A stretch of DNA of 7,096 nt from an uncultured Eubacteriales bacterium (GTDB lineage: Bacteria > Bacillota > Clostridia > Lachnospirales > Lachnospiraceae). This document shows positions 6,005-7,096 of the stretch, one piece after another (positions within the stretch are counted from its first letter, which is position 1; each line of letters begins with the position of its first letter). The notes under the pieces are model-generated. The model was given only the letters and a program-made list of their open reading frames with translations, ran no database searches and was not told the DNA's origin. The DNA lies in assembly GCA_900313775.1 (NCBI GenBank), contig OMSP01000072.1, positions 1 to 7,096 of the forward strand, written 5' to 3'. The position numbers and the translations under genes are program-made.

Positions 6005-7096
6005 TTATTTGCCGAATCGATAATGATAGAAGTGGAAATGCACCGGATCCTTGTCTATATGGAAGAAGAAGCAGGGATTGTCACCGCACCACTCGTCGAC
6101 AGATCCGACATCCTTCTCCTCGATCCGTTCTGCTTTTGACTGCTTGATCAGCGACTGGAAATAGGAGATCTGATAATTGTTTTTGGCACAGTCCGGGTGA
6201 CGGGCCAGCAGGTTTTTGTGAGTCGGGCTGTAGGGGTGGCAGTAGAGGTAAGTGCCGATCAGTTCGGCGTCCGGCTTCAGGTAGGGCTGCATGGCCTCGA
6301 TCAGATTTTTGTCCGCGTTGAAAGCTCCGTAATCGTTGATGGAGCAAGTGTCGATAAATATGTCAATGCAGCTTTTTCTGATCGGATACCGGCAGGTTTT
6401 ATCTACTATATATAATATATTGAGATTCGGGTTTTGTCTCTCGATCATTTTTTTGAAGCGACGAACGATTTCCGGGTGCGGATCGGCCAGGATATACATG
6501 CCGGTCGGGTCCAGTTCATTGATCCTCGAAAACAGGAATGAGAAGCAGTTGAGCTGGTTTTCAAGCACTACCTTACCGGCGGTGCCGGAAGACTTGAGTG
6601 CATCGTCCATTTTGTCAAAGGACAGCCGGAACATACTGACCCACGAATCGGGAAGGAGTTTGAAGATCCCGCGGTTCAGATAGGGGATGTCCAGCGAGTT
6701 GATCGTGCCGGTCTCGGTGATCAGGATCCCGTCCCGGATCGTCGCGTGATATCCACAGATGCATTCGGCTTCGCCGTTTATGATACGGCCGTCGGCGATG
6801 TCTGCCTTTTGAAGCTGAAGACTTTGTCCGCGATCGGGACAGCACAGCAGAGGCAGCATGGACAGAGGCATGCCCTTGCCGGGGGCGGAGATACTCTCTT
6901 TTTCAAGGCGGCCTTTCAGGGAATCGATGAAACTGAGGAGATCATTGTGAGTTTTCTGCAGAGATTTTAGCTCTGTATGCAGCTCGGTTTCCTTTTCCTC
7001 CAGTATCTGTATAAAGTCCGAGACATCATCCAGCGCCGTCAGATTGGTCAGGTGGATCAGATAGAGGATCGATCGTATCTCGCTGATAGAAAATCC
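6005..7096 (-). CDS. MerR-family regulator fused to a zinc-ribbon-like segment and a methyltransferase-like domain, 5'-truncated by the window
   Basis: Read from 7096 down, the frame stays open to the TAA at 6007-6005, giving 363 visible residues. The ATG at 6871 is internal (residue 76). The first residues, GFSISEIRSIL, match the helix that follows the winged helix in MerR proteins; the recognition helix is off the right edge. Residues about 25-66 form a long charged coiled coil like the MerR dimerisation helix. Residues about 83-126 look like the Cys-rich N-terminal ribbon of some methyltransferases (LLCCPDRG ... ECICGYHATIRDGI), but one expected Cys is Arg89. Residues about 150-350 follow a Rossmann methyltransferase outline (VVLENQLNCFSFLF 176-189, ILADPHPE with D205, IDIFIDTCSINDYG near 244-257), without the glycine-rich SAM loop. 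The C-terminus is rich in His and Tyr. Probably a cytoplasmic transcription factor with the methyltransferase-like part as effector domain; its targets are unknown. Confidence 0.75.
   Translation of the reverse strand, partial: GFSISEIRSILYLIHLTNLTALDDVSDFIQILEEKETELHTELKSLQKTHNDLLSFIDSLKGRLEKESISAPGKGMPLSMLPLLCCPDRGQSLQLQKADIADGRIINGEAECICGYHATIRDGILITETGTINSLDIPYLNRGIFKLLPDSWVSMFRLSFDKMDDALKSSGTAGKVVLENQLNCFSFLFSRINELDPTGMYILADPHPEIVRRFKKMIERQNPNLNILYIVDKTCRYPIRKSCIDIFIDTCSINDYGAFNADKNLIEAMQPYLKPDAELIGTYLYCHPYSPTHKNLLARHPDCAKNNYQISYFQSLIKQSKAERIEEKDVGSVDEWCGDNPCFFFHIDKDPVHFHFYHYRFGK

Noticed and set aside
6336..6683. Plus-strand open frame of 115 codons opposite the MerR-methyltransferase gene
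   Set aside because: It is antisense to the better-supported minus-strand gene and has no recognisable motif.

Overview
The window looks like chromosomal DNA of a Firmicute, most likely a Lachnospiraceae-type or related Clostridia gut anaerobe of intermediate GC. The reasons are a BTAD-type regulator carrying a GGDEF-like domain, strong AGGAGG-type ribosome binding sites, and a MerR regulator fused to a methyltransferase-like domain. This assignment is inferred from gene content and style, not from a marker gene. No mobile element, CRISPR array, rRNA or tRNA was seen.

Bases 1-4372 (+ strand) hold a signalling block. It starts with the C-terminal part of a BTAD transcriptional regulator that ends in a GGDEF-like domain. 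Next come a two-helix membrane diguanylate cyclase with an intact GGDEF motif and I-site, a response regulator of REC - degenerate GGDEF - intact EAL architecture (predicted c-di-GMP phosphodiesterase), and a small stand-alone HPt phosphotransfer protein whose start lies 2 bases after the phosphodiesterase stop. The last three genes are packed like an operon. They suggest a local circuit in which a membrane sensor makes c-di-GMP and a phosphorelay-controlled enzyme degrades it. No histidine kinase is visible in the window.

Bases 4373-4499 are intergenic. They contain a good sigma-A-type promoter and a nested stem-loop in the predicted 5' leader of the next gene. Bases 4500-5909 (+) encode a complete cyclic amidohydrolase of the dihydroorotase/allantoinase/hydantoinase superfamily. 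It has its own promoter and a more polarised codon choice than the signalling genes, so it looks like a separate metabolic unit.

Bases 5910-6004 lie between convergent genes and contain a perfect 12-bp hairpin, a likely bidirectional terminator. From 7096 back to 6005 (- strand) runs a gene that is open through the right edge of the window. It encodes the end of a MerR DNA-binding domain, a long coiled coil, a degenerate zinc-ribbon-like segment and a methyltransferase-like domain without a glycine-rich motif I. The ATG at 6871 would give a 288-residue protein, but it lies inside this longer frame and is probably not the start.

The most unusual points are the MerR-methyltransferase fusion, the BTAD regulator that keeps an I-site-like RxxD beside a lost GGDEF motif, and the mixed substrate-site signatures of the amidohydrolase.
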